Source: Phytophthora quininea (Eukaryota; Oomycota; Peronosporomycetes; Peronosporales; Peronosporaceae). Taken from it: 64,000 nt of DNA. Positions 12,755-25,200 of this stretch are shown piece after piece; position 1 is the first letter of the stretch; the number at the start of each line of letters is the position of its first letter. The position numbers were made by a program, and so were the translations under genes. The notes under the pieces are model-generated. The model searched no databases and was not told the DNA's origin. It saw nothing but the letters and a program-made list of their open reading frames with translations. The stretch covers positions 1 to 64,000 of the forward strand of contig JAAVTG010000125.1 of assembly GCA_011947345.1 (NCBI GenBank), read 5' to 3'.

Positions 12755-13248
12755 ATGTGTTGTCTTTAATTTGGCAGATCACGAGGACATTATTGCAAAT
12801 CGTAGCCGAAAGCTGGACGCCATCACATGTAGCAGATGGGGGATCGACTTGTCGAAGAGGACAATCGCCGTGAGCGCAATTGAAGCAACCAGAGCTACAG
12901 AGCTAAAAGTTCGTGGTGGAGACCATGCACATGTACTGCCCTGGATTCTTGTATCGGTCTCCACACGCGGATGGATATTCAACGGTGTAGTGTACCTATT
13001 CACGGTCCTGATGGTGGATTTAGCCAGCAAATCGACACCACGCAGTGTCTTCAGCCAGTGCAGTGTAAAAGCAATCTGATGGTCGACATGCCTAGGATCT
13101 CGTCAAAGTTCATTTATCAACCTACACGGGGTCCCGCACGACGGGTGAAAGAAAGAGTCAGGACATCCGATTCATCCCAGGAGAAGCCGCAACCAGACGG
13201 CGGTCGCTACCTCCATTTCATTTCCCAAGTCACTGCCTGTCGATCACC
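12755..13248. other. intergenic, upstream of kinase gene
   Basis: Contains the 3' end of the small coiled-coil gene and the promoter of the kinase. Open frames present here lack homology signals. A candidate initiator is annotated separately at 13218-13225. Confidence 0.45.
13218..13225 (+). promoter_or_regulatory. candidate oomycete initiator (TCATTTCC)
   Basis: TCATTTCC matches the core of the oomycete initiator consensus (TCATTYY). It sits 24 bp before the kinase ATG at 13249. Inference from motif and position only. Confidence 0.35.
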
Positions 13249-14748
13249 ATGGGCGGCTGTTCGTCCAAGAGCGACCCCAAGGACTACGTGGCGCACGAGC
13301 CGCGTGGGCCCGTGCCCAACGAGGGCGGCAGTAGACACCCCCACAACGGGGACTCTTCTCGAGACAGAGCGGACGGCTCTAGACGCGGGCGGCCCGCGGA
13401 CCCGCCGGCGCAGGAGCGCAGCAACCGACGCCCCAACAACAACACGGTGGACTTCCAGGAGTTCAAGGACAAGGAAAAGAATGTGGTGGAGACGATGCTC
13501 GAGAGCAACAAGGGCCTGCGCATGGCCGAGATCAATTTCAACGACCTCAAACTGCAGAAGATCATTGGCGCGGGGGCGTTCGGGGAGGTCATCAAAGGCA
13601 CCTACTGCGGCACGCCCGTGGTGGTCAAGCGAATGCTGCGCAACAAGATCACAGAGGACAATCTGCGCATGTTCGGCGACGAGATTCAGTTGATGATGAA
13701 TCTGCGCCACCCCAACATTGTGCAGTTTATTGGCGCGAGTTGGAACTCGTACTCGAATATGTGCGTGGGTTGCAAGTGGATTTTTATCGGTTTCAGGTGA
13801 ACTGACGGTGGTTCTGCTGCAGTTGTTTTGTGACGGAGTTCTTGGAGAGAGGAGATCTGTTTGCTGTGCTGCGCAACCCAGAGAACAGGATGACATGGGC
13901 CAAGCCGATCCTGCGCATGACCATTGACACCTCCCGCGGCATGGCTTACCTCCACAGTATGAAGCCACCTATCATCCACCGTGATCTCAAAAGCATGAAC
14001 ATCCTCGTTAGGTACCGTCGCTGCCTCATTGATGCAGCCTGCTGCTGTATAGTTAGTTGATCGAGTTGCCTTTGACTGACTCGTTGTTCATGCAGCTCAA
14101 CATGGGGCGCCAAGGTCAGCGACTTTGGCTTGAGTCGCGAGAAGTCGGTCGACGAGACGATGAGTGTGACCGGAACACCGCTGTGGCTTCCGCCCGAGAT
14201 GATCCGCGGAGAGCGCTACACGGAGAAGGCTGATGTGTACAGCTTTGGCATCGGTACGTTGTTGCACTGCCATTCGTGTTTGTCTGGCAAATCGACTAAG
14301 TGGTGTGTGTGTTTTTAGTTCTTGCCGAGCTGGACACGCGCAAGATTCCGTACCACGACATTAAAGCCAAGGGGGCCCGTAACAAGAAGGTTTCAGGCAG
14401 CACGCTGATGCACATGGTGGCATATGAAAACCTGCGTCCGTCGCTCAGCAAGAACTGCATGGACAGCGTGCGCAACCTCTACCAGCGCTGCACGTCCGAC
14501 GACCAGACTGTGCGCCCGACATTCGAGGAGATCGTCCAGTTCCTCGAGAACGACGTGCGCAAAGAGACGCTCGTACGAGCGGTACGTTGGTCTGGCCGAT
14601 GCCTATGGCTTTCTGAACTGGCAGCTAACAGTCCATTATTGTCTTTGTGCAGAATGAGGAGATGAATATGATCGAGGAAGAGCAGAATAGCTCGGACGTG
14701 TCTCCCGAAGAGCTCGGCGTGCACCATGCCACACGATACGTGGACTAA
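13249..14748 (+). CDS. TKL-type protein kinase with N-terminal acylation motif
   Basis: Probable membrane-anchored Ser/Thr kinase of the tyrosine-kinase-like group, abundant in oomycetes. Five exons (13249-13760, 13823-14011, 14096-14253, 14319-14581, 14653-14748) with introns of 62, 84, 65 and 71 nt and GT..AG ends give a 405-aa protein with no frame problem. The N-terminus MGGCSSK has Gly2 for myristoylation and a nearby Cys for palmitoylation, then a polar linker. The kinase domain shows the glycine loop GAGAFGEV, the VVVK lysine, HRDLKSMNILV (catalytic loop), SDFGLSR (Mg loop), GTPLWLPPEM and ADVYSFGIVLAEL. Exon 1 ends inside SNIC/FVTEFLERGDLF, which fixes the first splice. The tail is acidic (EEEQNSSD). 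The substrate is unknown. All catalytic residues are present, so it should be active. Confidence 0.9.
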
Positions 14749-14942
14749 CCCAATCTAAAGCTATGGATTTTTGCTATATACTTTCTCGTGGAGCTGTTGT
14801 CTGCATGGAATCGTTCGACTTGATGTGCATTTTCATTGCTGCAAGCATGAGCAATAGCAAGGTGATGTTCCCTTTGGATTCACCAAAATGAGCAGCACAT
14901 ACGTAATCAGATTCAGAATTTAGCAACCGTTTTTCGGCCACG

Positions 14943-14960
14943 TGTCATTTCTTGCAAGAT
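14943..14960 (+). promoter_or_regulatory. candidate oomycete initiator of PDI gene
   Basis: TGTCATTTCTTGCAAGAT resembles the oomycete initiator (TCATTYY followed by CA). It lies about 70 bp upstream of the PDI ATG at 15020, a normal 5' leader length. Not tested. Confidence 0.4.
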
Positions 14961-15019
14961 CACTTTCTTTGGCTTGGTATTCGCGCTTTGGACGGCAGGA
15001 GAAGAAGTGCACCAGCAAG

Positions 15020-16114
15020 ATGGGTCTGTGGAAGCTCGCAGTTTCGGTGGCGGCGCTGGCCGTGGGCGTGGTGACGGCCGGGGACGTGACGGTGCTCACG
15101 CCCGACAACTTCGACACGATCGTGGACGGCTCCAAGCACGTGCTGGTCAAGTTCTACGCGCCGTGGTGCGGCCACTGCAAGAACCTGGCGCCGGCCTACG
15201 AGACGGTGGCCACGGCCTTCAAGAAAGCAGACAACGTGGTCGTGGCCGAGGTGGACGCCGACAACTACAAGGAGCTGGGCTCGCGCTTCGGCGTCACGGG
15301 CTTCCCCACGCTCAAGTACTTCCCGGAAGGTTCGACCGAGGCCGAGGACTACAAGGGCGGCCGCAGCGAGGACGACTTTGTCACGTTCCTGAACGGCAAG
15401 GCCGGCACCCACGCCCGCATTGCCAAGGCCCCCAGCCACGTGGTGGCTCTCACTGAGTCGGACTTTGACGCCGAAGTCATCCACTCCAAGAAGCACTCGA
15501 TCGTCGAGTTCTACGCCCCCTGGTGTGGCCACTGCAAGCAGCTGGCTCCGACCTACGAGGAGGTGGGCGCTATCTACGAGGGCGAGGACGACGTGCTCAT
15601 TGCCAAGGTGGATGCCACGGAGAACGCCGAGCTGGCCAAGCGCTACAATGTCAAGGGCTACCCCACGCTCTTCTACTTTGCCCCCGACTCGGATGAGCCC
15701 GAGGACTACTCGAACGGCCGCGACAAGGAGTCGTTCGTTGAGTTCATCAACGAGCAGGCTGGCACGCACCGCACGGTGGACGGCGGACTGACGGCTGAGG
15801 CCGGCCGCGTGGAGGAGATCGACGTCATCATCTCGGAGAACGGCGACATCACTGCTGCTGTGCAGAAGAAGGTGGAGACCGTCGTAGACGGTCTTAAGGG
15901 TGCCGCTGCCAAGTACGGCGCTCTGTACGTTAAGGCCATCAAGAAGATCATTGCCAAGGGCCCCAAGTACGTGGACACGGAGATCGCCCGTCTCGAGGGT
16001 CTGCTCGAGAACGAGAACGTGTTGCCGCAGAAGAAGACGCTTTTCGCCCTGCGCAAGAACATCCTCGAGTCGTTCAAGACCCAGGACCAGCAGAACGAGA
16101 AGGAGGAGCTGTAA
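15020..16114 (+). CDS. Protein disulfide isomerase, two thioredoxin domains plus ERp29-C-like domain
   Basis: Catalyses disulfide formation and isomerisation in the endoplasmic reticulum. The 364-aa protein starts at MGLWKLAVSV, a clear signal peptide cleaved near VVTA/GD (about residue 20); the frame extends upstream but this is the first Met followed by a signal. Two thioredoxin-fold domains each carry FYAPWCGHCK (active cysteines 50/53 and 169/172) and the cis-proline loop (GFPTLKYFP, GYPTLFYFAP). Residues about 245-355 form a helical Lys-rich region resembling the ERp29 C-terminal (D) domain of plant-type P5/PDI-D proteins. It ends KEEL, a plausible variant of the KDEL retrieval signal. 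Strong GC-rich third positions suggest high expression. Single exon and no frame breaks. Confidence 0.93.
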   Translation: MGLWKLAVSVAALAVGVVTAGDVTVLTPDNFDTIVDGSKHVLVKFYAPWCGHCKNLAPAYETVATAFKKADNVVVAEVDADNYKELGSRFGVTGFPTLKYFPEGSTEAEDYKGGRSEDDFVTFLNGKAGTHARIAKAPSHVVALTESDFDAEVIHSKKHSIVEFYAPWCGHCKQLAPTYEEVGAIYEGEDDVLIAKVDATENAELAKRYNVKGYPTLFYFAPDSDEPEDYSNGRDKESFVEFINEQAGTHRTVDGGLTAEAGRVEEIDVIISENGDITAAVQKKVETVVDGLKGAAAKYGALYVKAIKKIIAKGPKYVDTEIARLEGLLENENVLPQKKTLFALRKNILESFKTQDQQNEKEEL

Positions 16115-16678
16115 GTGTGCTACCGCGGTCATGCAGGGAGGTTTCAAGCTGACAGAGGCACGCGTGTGCGGTAGCTAGCAATTTCGCTGTTGCAGATGCT
16201 GCACGTGTGGTGCTCGAATACAATCTCTTTGTCTCGAGCTTTGCATCTCGCTGTTCTTGCATAGCGACTAACTTGCTGGTCTTGCGCATTTCGTGCTGCA
16301 ATGTTACAGTACTTGCTCTGATCTATTTGCAACCTCCGTTCTTCCCCTCTGCTTCCACACCAGCTTCAGGCGTCGCAGTCTCTGTCCCAGCGCTATCACC
16401 GACCCGCTTTACCACCTAATCTGCCTGCTCTCTTTATCGTTATTCCCGTTCATTCGACGCTCGTGTATCGTCCTTGACACTTCAACCACATTGGCGATGC
16501 AGACATTTAAGCGGACGCCATTTCTGACAGCATGCTGCGCAGCTTGTCCGCAAAATTCTGGCTTTCCACGACAGTACCCTTCTCGGCCGGACAACTTGGA
16601 ACGCGCACACCGCCCGACGAGCTTTGCATCTTCACCGATTGGTTCTATGAAAGAAAAAAATAATAATCACACCCGAGA
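16115..16678. other. intergenic, convergent 3' ends of PDI and MED14
   Basis: Both flanking genes end here. The stretch is pyrimidine-rich and has only incidental open frames. No structural RNA or repeat was recognised. Confidence 0.45.
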
Positions 16679-19600
16679 TTAGTACCGGTCAACCTGACGC
16701 TGCAAAAGTTCTTTCCGTACCTCCAGAAAATAAATATCTACGGCGCAGCGGTCGCCATAGGATAAACGAACGTGCGTTTGCGACCGCGGGATCATGACCA
16801 GCTCGGCGGGAACGAAGGACTTGTCATCGCCGCCGTACGATTTTTCAGCATAGTAGCCCTTTTCCTCTCCAGGAAGCTTGAACTTGTAGCCTAACTTCAT
16901 CCCTTTGCCGCCCATTTTGCCGCGGCCGAATGCCTTGGGGCCCCGTTAGCAGCTCCTTCCTTTGCGGTAGGTGGTGGGTCCTGGCGATAGTATTTCGCGC
17001 ACAAGAGCTGCGACTCCACAACGCTCGCTAAGATTCCCATTGGAATGCAAGTCCGCTCCAGCGCTTCTACGAATTGAGCCGGATCGCTGTGTCCATTCAA
17101 CGCAGACTGAATGAAGTGCATCAGTGGATGTTCTGCCTTGTGACTGTAGTTCACCACGAAACCCATCTTTTGTCTGAACTGTACGGTAACTCGGTACGTA
17201 GTCATGCCGTCAGGCGATGACCCAGCGGCAATGCAGTGCCTCGGGTTTGGCGCTTGACAAGCCAAAACGATGGCAAAAGGGTCGGCACTCTCCACGTAGA
17301 AATGTCCATCACTTTTGACATCATTCGTATAGCGACCCACAGCAGTCAGCATCTTCTCTAACTTGACAGCGAGCTCGCAAAGTGGGCGCACCACACAAAT
17401 GAGCTCAACCATGAACATTTCCAGCGGATTCTCACTGAAGAGGTCGCTCGTAACCAGGGTGGACGGGTACTTGAAGATCAACTGCCCTCGTTTGTTGACA
17501 TAATGCGAGTGCTCAGACAGCAAATGCTCTCTAGGTTTCTCTGGCAAGATAAACTTGAATGGCGCTGCAGCTAGCTGCAGACACAACTCAAAGCCCCCCG
17601 TGCTTCAAATGACCCTGGATGGCAACGATCTTCAATGGATCCGTATTAACCTTCTCTGGGAAGGAAAGCGTGACCACCTGACCGCCTGTACCCTCCTTGT
17701 TGGAAGTACCAGCTTCGCCAGAATAGCGAATTCTAGACTTGCGTCGACGCGCAAAATTCACAAAGTGCTGCAATTGGATCCTCTCGCTGCACATGTTGAT
17801 GGCATGCAGAAGCACGCACGCAACATGTGGAGCGAAATTGCGCGCTATTGCGTGGTGTTCCGCGTCATCTATCCAGTAGCCCGTGCTTTCTTGGATCCGG
17901 CCATTTTCTAACAAAGTCTTTTTGGTTGATCGAGCACTGATCCCTATCTGACTAGTTCCGTGCGGACGTTTTCGACTGCCAACACGTAGAGCATTTGTGA
18001 TGATCTCATTGTGACGCGTAATCGACGGATGCAGATCCTCTTTCTTAAAGGCAGCAAACCGTTGGATAAATTGTACGCCTGATGATTGACCTGCAAGCCC
18101 AGCGCTCGTCTGCAGCAGGGAAAAACACGGTAAGCGTACATACTCATCCACCTCCGCAGCTTCATGCACATTTCCATTCACACCATCCACCTCACCATAC
18201 TTGTCAATCTCAACAACCAGATAACACGTGGACTCCTTCGACGAAGTCAGCTGGAAGTACAGCGCCATATCTGATATCGATAGATCTTCCACGTGCCCAC
18301 CGTGCTGCTGTCGAAAGGCAAGGTAACGATCCCAATTCAAATTGACGTTACGCAAAACCTCAATCCCCTTAAACGTGGATCCAATCTGCGCCACCTCGTC
18401 GGCCACAATCTCGCACAACGCCTTTCGAACGCTCGAGTGGATCATTTCATTTGACTTATCGCCCTTACCATCGCCTGAAACCAGGGCGAAGTCGTTCGGG
18501 AAGAGGTTTTCGTCACCGTTTCCTCCCAATTCAATTTTGCACTGAGTGTCCAGTATCCGTTCCAGTTGCTTAATCGTTGCGTACAGTGACGAACGCTTGG
18601 CCGCAGCGACAGAGTTCACAATAAAGCGTCCTTCGCGAATGTCGAACGTAATTTCCAAAACTGTTCAAGTCCGCCAATGTCCGACCGCGCAATGCGCAAG
18701 CTGGTGTCGGAGCACTCCATCATTACATCCTCACCAGAAACCAATTGCGTAGCTGCCTTGTCATCTGGAGAATCCACCACAAGCATCCTGCCTACGGAGA
18801 AGAGCGCTGCAGACACGTGCGCACGCATCGCCGAGATGAGTAAATTCTCTGTGCTCAACAGGAACATGTTGGATGGCACTTCGAGCGCGTTCAGCAAAGC
18901 AGCGTAGCCCGGAAGGTTGGGCGGCAGTGACGGGCAAAGACTTACGGAGAGAAGCTTCTTCTGATTCGGATCAAAGCCTAAACGAACGCACAAACTTGAC
19001 TCGGGGTACGGCACGGAGCTTTCTCTCTGGGATGCAGCGAGTGGCTCACTCAATTGCTGGATTAACCGTTGCTGCTCTGTCAACGCCTGAGCTCCCTTCC
19101 GAGTACATGCCTTCGGCCAATAGCAAACATCGAGCACGTTTTGATCACGGTGGTGTTTAATCATAATGCGATTCCGCCACCGTCCTTCCATCAGCAGTTT
19201 TCCTTGAGACGCCAGGATCTGGAGAGCTAAAGACGAACAAAACTCACGCATGACCTTGAAAGCATCCATAAACGGCTTCTCCGACTTGTTCATGGCACGT
19301 TGCACCAAATTCTTCAAGTGATTGTAGTGCGCTGCATTCGGCGCGTTCGTCCTAATGATGCGTAGTGCACTAGTTGAAGCTGCCTGCGAATGATCTTCAA
19401 AAGCCTGAGGATCTGTAAGGGCTGTATTCACACTGATCACTCTCCACTTGGCGTCCTTCTCCTTGCCCTGAATTGTCAACACAATCTCGAATTCTGCTTC
19501 AGCCTGACAGGTAACAAATCCTCCGTCCAACTTGATGTTGGTAAACTGCTCCGGGATAACCGCTTCAATGAGACGGAAGCGGATAATATCCGCCACTTCA

Positions 19601-20061
19601 GCTGCTGCCTGTTCTGTATCCACCTCTGGTAATTCTCTTGGGAACATGGCGTTCTTAATGATGGTCGGCAGTCTCAGATAGCTGCCTCCATAGAGCACGT
19701 CCACAGCTGTACTCAAGTCGTAGCGCCGCTCCTTGGCGCGGTTCAAGTCTGCGTGCATGAAGAAAAGTCTGTCGTTGGTCTCGTTCACATTGTTCTTGTA
19801 GATCTGGGCCTGTTGCAGCAGGGAGTCACATTGCTGCAGCAGCGGTGACTGCACGGACCACTTGAGAACCGCCAGCAGCTGTGCAAAGCGCTTGCGGGAG
19901 CTCTGCAGGTGCGCCAACAGCGGCTCTCGCCGCTCTTCCTCGCGCATTGTCGTCAACTCGTGCATGAGCGTGCGGAAGTCCTCGTAGCTCTTGTCCACGG
20001 CGCGATGCACGAGCTCGGACGCCTGGACGCTCGTGCGTTCGGGTGGCGGGAAATCGCCCAT
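16679..20061 (-). CDS. MED14: Mediator complex subunit 14-like
   Basis: Backbone subunit of Mediator that links the tail to the head and middle modules for RNA polymerase II transcription. The start at 20061 (MGDFPPPERTSVQ) leads into LVHRAVDKSYEDFRTLMHEL and RKRFAQLLAVLKWS, matching the MED14 N-terminal helical domain (the family typically reads LVKWA here); LFFMHADLNRAKERRYDLST follows. The rest is a long divergent scaffold of about 1120 residues, slightly shorter than animal MED14. No introns are needed, but the frame slips three times in homopolymers: TTTT near 18660, the six-C run at 17587-17593, and GGGGCCCC near 16935. Each side continues the same protein. The C-terminus is FLEVRKELLQRQVDRY. 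Because the gene is essential and normally single copy, sequencing error is the simplest reading. The identification rests on the N-terminal domain. Confidence 0.72.
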
Positions 20062-20832
20062 GTTCGCTGTGCTGTGGCTCGGCCGGATCTAGCTGCGGAA
20101 GACGCACAAGTGGACCGGCTCGATAGAGATTCTAAAGGTCCTGACCGTGCGCGACAGACAGCACAAACGCAGGGGTGTATGGAGGGATATGCAGCTGATG
20201 CCTCCGACGGACAGGGCGCGCACTTCAACGCGCGCAGTCCTCCTCCCTCTGTGGGCTGGGAAGCAACTTCACAAGTGAGCAAAGCTGGGCGTTCCGCGCC
20301 TGCCGCCCAAACGGGGAGAAAAACCTCTGGGACGGTTCCCCCTCAAGGTTTTTTAACAGTGCTGCTATAGCCGGAATCGAGTTCAGTAGCACAAAATGAA
20401 ATTATTTATTTGTCGCGAATTTCACAAAAATCGTAGCAATACGCTGATGAAACCTTGACCCCGCTGGAATTCGTCGCGCAAATACGGCTGTTTGTATTGA
20501 AATTGCCGTGCACCTAGCACGACAATTTCCCTATATGCAAAAATGTCAAGTATACAATTCCAAGTCAAATCGTAGAAACGCAAAAATGCACTAGAAAATC
20601 GTCGTGCATTTTACACGACACACTTAAGATGCGACCGTAAAATGAGTTTACAGGTGTTGTATAACGTTTATTTCATCTTTTGAGCTCTCGTGCTAATGCT
20701 CTCCACGATAATTGATCCAGTCTTCGTTCGCGCCCCTTGTTCCATGAAGCTGGGAAGGCAAGGCGAGTGTTTACATGCGTGAAAAGAATTCCAGCTGAGT
20801 CTGTAGAGTTATGCGCTCCCTTCGTCATCTGA
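20062..20832. other. MED14 upstream region and left flank of retrotransposon
   Basis: The first 300 bp should hold the MED14 promoter (gene on the minus strand). From about 20390 the sequence becomes AT-rich with several near-repeats of a TCGTGCA/CACGACA type word, and no coding signal. From 20680 to 20832 a minus-strand frame (WNKGRERRLDQLSWRALAR) is open up to the LTR and may be a fragment of an older element split by the insertion. Confidence 0.4.
20826..20832. repeat. target-site duplication, left copy (CATCTGA)
   Basis: CATCTGA directly precedes the left LTR and recurs at 26619-26625 just past the right LTR. The exact length (5-7 bp) is uncertain because the last LTR base differs between copies. 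Confidence 0.65.
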
Positions 20833-21156
20833 TGTGATGGTGGCGGGTATGCATCAGAACGCCAGCTCCTGAACCCCGCAGCCACGGTAGCTGGTGTGAG
20901 CTTGCTACAGGCATACTCGAAGGAACTGTGATTAACGTTCTGGCGCAAGGCTCAGCTGTATCGACGGAGTGCATCTGCTTGCACTCGTCAACCTCAAGCA
21001 CTACAAGGGCGGCTCCCCTGGACTGCCGACACGGCAGGAGGGTGCGCCCGCGAAGTAGGATAGCTATCTCACTTTTGCTTTTACCTCAAGAGCAACAACC
21101 AATACAAGCAAGACCTTTACCGGGAGTTCCAGCTCCCAAACCTCTGTTGACACGTC
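20833..21156 (+). repeat. left LTR
   Basis: Starts TGTGATGGTGGCGGG and ends GTTGACACGTC. It is identical to the right LTR at a constant offset of 5461 bp. The ends resemble the usual TG...CA pattern, although the final base is C here and A in the right copy. Confidence 0.92.
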
Positions 21157-21187
21157 CCAAAGTTAACTTTAGTTCCCAGTGTGAACA

Positions 21188-22275
21188 ATGAGGACAAGAA
21201 GCGGCCGATCGACCCAGGACGAAGCTTCTGCAGGAAGCGGATCGACCACTTCGATGACGAGCACGAGTAGCTCAACGACATCGCCAGTCGTAACCTCTGC
21301 GCCTGCGATCGCGATGACCGCTTCGGCAATTCTACCTCCAATACTAAGGGACATCTCCCATCCTTCACTGGTGCAATGGATGCAGAAACGGCGCGAACAC
21401 GAAGACGCTATCATATCGTGCTGCGCGGTGACAGGCGAAGACACGGCGAAAGCGATGAGAAGTATCAAGAGCTCTTTTGACGCCCACTTGCTCGAGTCAC
21501 TGTGCAAATTCGAGTGGGGGTCACCGTGGAGGCGGTGACGGAGGCTCGGATCGCCGCTGAGTTGGGCAAGATCGTCGGAACCGTTATGAACGACGAGATC
21601 GTGGATATCGACGCACTTTTCAGCGGCAAGCTGAAAATGGACCTACGTGAGCGAGATGTCAAGGCTCGAGTGTTGAAGTATTTCATGCTGGGTGATGAAG
21701 TAATCTTGCACAACGGTTTGATAAGTACTTTCTCCACGTCAACTGGTGTCAAAGAGAAGTGCAAACTCCTCAAAGAGCACCTCGAGCCCACGCCTTTGCG
21801 CGATGCAGTTGGTGTCCACCAACGCATTGTCGACGGGTCCTCAAAGCATGACGAGCACAAGCTGTACCTCCTTGTCAAGGAGAAAGCTTTAGAGCAGGAA
21901 AAGGTTTTCTGCTTGCTTGCGAAGCGGAAACAGCGTCAGCGAACCACGCAGCCGACGCGCACAGGTGACTCCAATGGAGGAGCAACTAAAAGCGCTGGGC
22001 GGCATGTGGAGAAAGCTGATAAGGCTGGCGGCAAGCGACAATTCACCAAAAGAGGCCCGTACCGGTAGGGCATGAAAACTCGGGCAAGAGCAAGCAGGAC
22101 AAAGCTTTCAGCAACGCGACGGCACGGAAGCCGAAGACCGGTTGTTACCATTGCGGCCAAGATCATTGGTTGAGTGAATGTCCTGATATCGGTGAAGCTG
22201 AAAAGGATGCTATCCTTGCCGCTAAGAGGAACAAAAGGAAAGGCGACGCGAAAAATTCGCATCAAGCGGATTGAA
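21188..22275 (+). CDS. Gag-like polyprotein with zinc knuckle, frameshifted
   Basis: Capsid/nucleocapsid precursor of the chromovirus. It begins at ATG 21188 (MRTRSGRSTQDEAS), 31 bp after the LTR. Ser/Thr-rich and helical segments (LVQWMQKRREHEDAI, LLKEHLEPTPLRDAVG) precede a basic stretch and a zinc knuckle, CYHCGQDHWLSEC, near 22140-22180. The knuckle spacing is C-x2-C-x3-H-x4-C, one residue shorter than the usual CCHC box. Frame changes occur near 21500 and near 22068. These may be sequencing indels, because the LTRs show no ageing. Confidence 0.75.
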
Positions 22276-25200
22276 AGGGCTTCCGCTTCTGACTCAACAC
22301 GACTGCAGCAAATGGTGCTGATAGATGGGGTGATGGAGTTGCCATATTGTGCCGACACCGGATCGGATTGGAACGTCCTTCCCCACAAGCATGCTTTAAA
22401 GCTACAAGAACTACGGCCATATGTCGAAATCTTTAGGCTTTCAGAGCCAGTCGACTCGAGAACGGTTGGCGGAAGCATCGTTACCGCAACGCATGCGATT
22501 GACGTTCAGTTGACATTGCACACAGCAGCAGGACCGGTCCGATGCCAGGACTCGAAGAGGTGCCTGGTAATCGACGACGAAGATGAGCTCATCGTTGGTC
22601 GGGCCCTACTGGCCGAGCTTGGGATCGACATTGATCGCCAGTTAGAGCATCTTGCTGCGAGAAACACCGACGGCCCAGAAGACCCGATCAAGGAATCAAC
22701 AAGCATCCCTGCTCGGGATATCACCGTCGATAGTGATGTGAAATGGCTTCTCGATGCCCTTGTGCAAGATGCAGTGGATCGTGACGCTCTTGACCTGGCA
22801 AGCGCCAGTCAGTTGTTGACAGTTCTGTGCCAGTTCAAAGGATGGCGCCTGACACTTGGCGATGATCCGCCAGCGAGCGTTCCATCGCTAAAACTACGAC
22901 TGAAACCAGACGCTAAGCCCTACAAGTGCAAGGTCAGGCAGTACAGTCCCGAAAAATCTGCTTTCCTTGAGAGCTTGAACGACGAGCTCGTTCGCCTTGG
23001 GTGGGTGTATCGGAACAAAGAGAGCCGCTGGGCATGCCCCGCCCTCCCGTTCGAAAACCAAAGGCCCATGAGTTCCGGCAGACAAATGGCTACCAGCCCG
23101 TCAATAACCTGACCGAGCCAATCGTGGGGATCATGCCGAGCTTGCAAGTAGTGCTCGAGAAGTTCAAAGGAAAACGGTTCTACGCCGTTTTCGACTTTAT
23201 CAAAGGTTTCTGGCAACTACCTTTGCACGAGGACAGCCAGGAAATACTGTCATACATGACAGACAAGGGAGTGTTCACCCCTACCCGTGTGCCGCAAGGT
23301 TGCACAGACGCAGCACTGCATTTTCAGTCGACAGTAGAGGAGATACTCGGCGACATGCTACACAAAGATGTCCTCGTCTGGATTGACGATCTTTTGGTGT
23401 ACGCGGACACAGTGCAGCCGCTCATCGTGGCAATCGATAAGGTGTTGCATCGACTTGACGAACACGGACTCAAACTGAATCCGAAGAAATGCGAATTGTG
23501 TGTCACCCAAGTAAAGTGGTGCGGTCGGGTGATTAGCGCTGACGGCATCGGCCATGATCCCGAACGGATCGAGGGATTGCGAGCCATGCCTCCGCCGACA
23601 ACCGCAGCTGAATTGCAGCAACTGCTATGCGCAAGCAATTGGATGAGGGATGGTTTAGTTGACTATGCTCGAGTCGTCAAACCACTACAAGAACGACTTG
23701 AGACAGCATTGCGCGGCACCAAACGAACCAAACGTGCTGCCGTAGGAGTGCAAATCGCTTTGAGTTACAGCGAACTGGAAAGTTTTCAGAACCTGAAAGA
23801 TCTGCTAGCACATTCGGCAACGCTGACTTTCCCAGACCCGTCAAACCAATTGTGTTTGCTCACCGACGCATCCGACCGCGGATGGGGTCTCGTAGTGACC
23901 CAAGTGGCTGAGTGGAGACCAAACACGCCCATCCATGAACAACAGCACGAATTATTGGTCTGTATGGGAGGAAGTTTTTCAGGCTCAGCTCTGAATTGGA
24001 GCATCATCGACAAAGAATGCTACCCTATTGCACATGCGTGCGAAAAGCTCGAATATCTGCTGCTGCGACCCCAAGGAATGAAGATATACTGCGATCATCG
24101 CAACATTATCTACATGTTCGCACCTAGCAAAGCTATAAAAAGCATGTTCGTGGGCGATTACTCCGCTGGTCGACCAAACTACTGGAGTACCGCTACGAAA
24201 TCGAGCACATCGAGGGAGCGCACAACGTATGGGCGGATCTCATCTCTCGAAGGGGTGGAAAAGTTCAACACATCGCACGTTCACACGCTGTGAAGCGCTT
24301 CTCTCGCATCAAGAAGAAGAAAAGCAAATCGCAGACACGGCATGTTGAACTGCTAGCACCGCGACCGTTAGACGACAGCGGTTTTGTATGGCCAACATTG
24401 GAAGAGATTGCAAACAAGCAAGCAGATTACACGGTCCCAGCGGCAGCGGTGCAGGACAGCGACGGAGTTTGGCGACTTGATGCGCGGATTTGGGTCCCCG
24501 CCGAAAAGAATGAATTGATTCTCAGGCTCATGGTGATCTCACATTGTGGGTCTGCAGGACATCGTGGTATGCATGTCATGGAAGGCCACATCCGCAGAAT
24601 TTTGCCGTTGCCGGTCTGGTGGACCGTGTGCACACATTTTGCCAGCAGTGCTTGCTTTGTCTTCACGTCAAAGGCGGGACCATCGTCCCAAGACCGTTCA
24701 GCCCTACCTACCACACGTATGAGCGCAATCAAGCGCTCCATTGGGACTATTTATCACTTGGTGAATCATTTGGTAGTACACGTTATGTGCTCGTGCTGAA
24801 GGATGAGGCGACACATTTTGTCGACCTCGTAGCCTGCGATAGCCCAACCGCAGAAGTAGCGGCTGCAGCAATCCTGTCCTGGTACAGCAAGTTTGGGATT
24901 GCACCCGTGTGGATAAGTGATTGTGGTTCGCACTTCAAGAACCAAGTAGTGGCAACTTTGAACCGGCGTTTGAGGGCTCGGCAGGAATTCATCCTCGCCT
25001 ATTCACCATGGAAGAACGGCACAATTGAGCGTGTAAATCGTGACATCACTCAAGTGCTAAAGGCATTGACGTTGGAATTCAAGGTCAGCCGACATGACTG
25101 GCCCTACCTACTCCCTCTAGTGCAGTCAAGTATCAACCATTCGCCTGTCCAGTCACTAGCCAACCGTGCACCGGTTGAACTCTTCACCGGGCTGCCGTGC

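Noticed and set aside
14960..16147. 395-codon minus-strand frame opposite PDI
   Set aside because: Shadow of codon-biased PDI; Leu/Val/Arg-rich with no domain.
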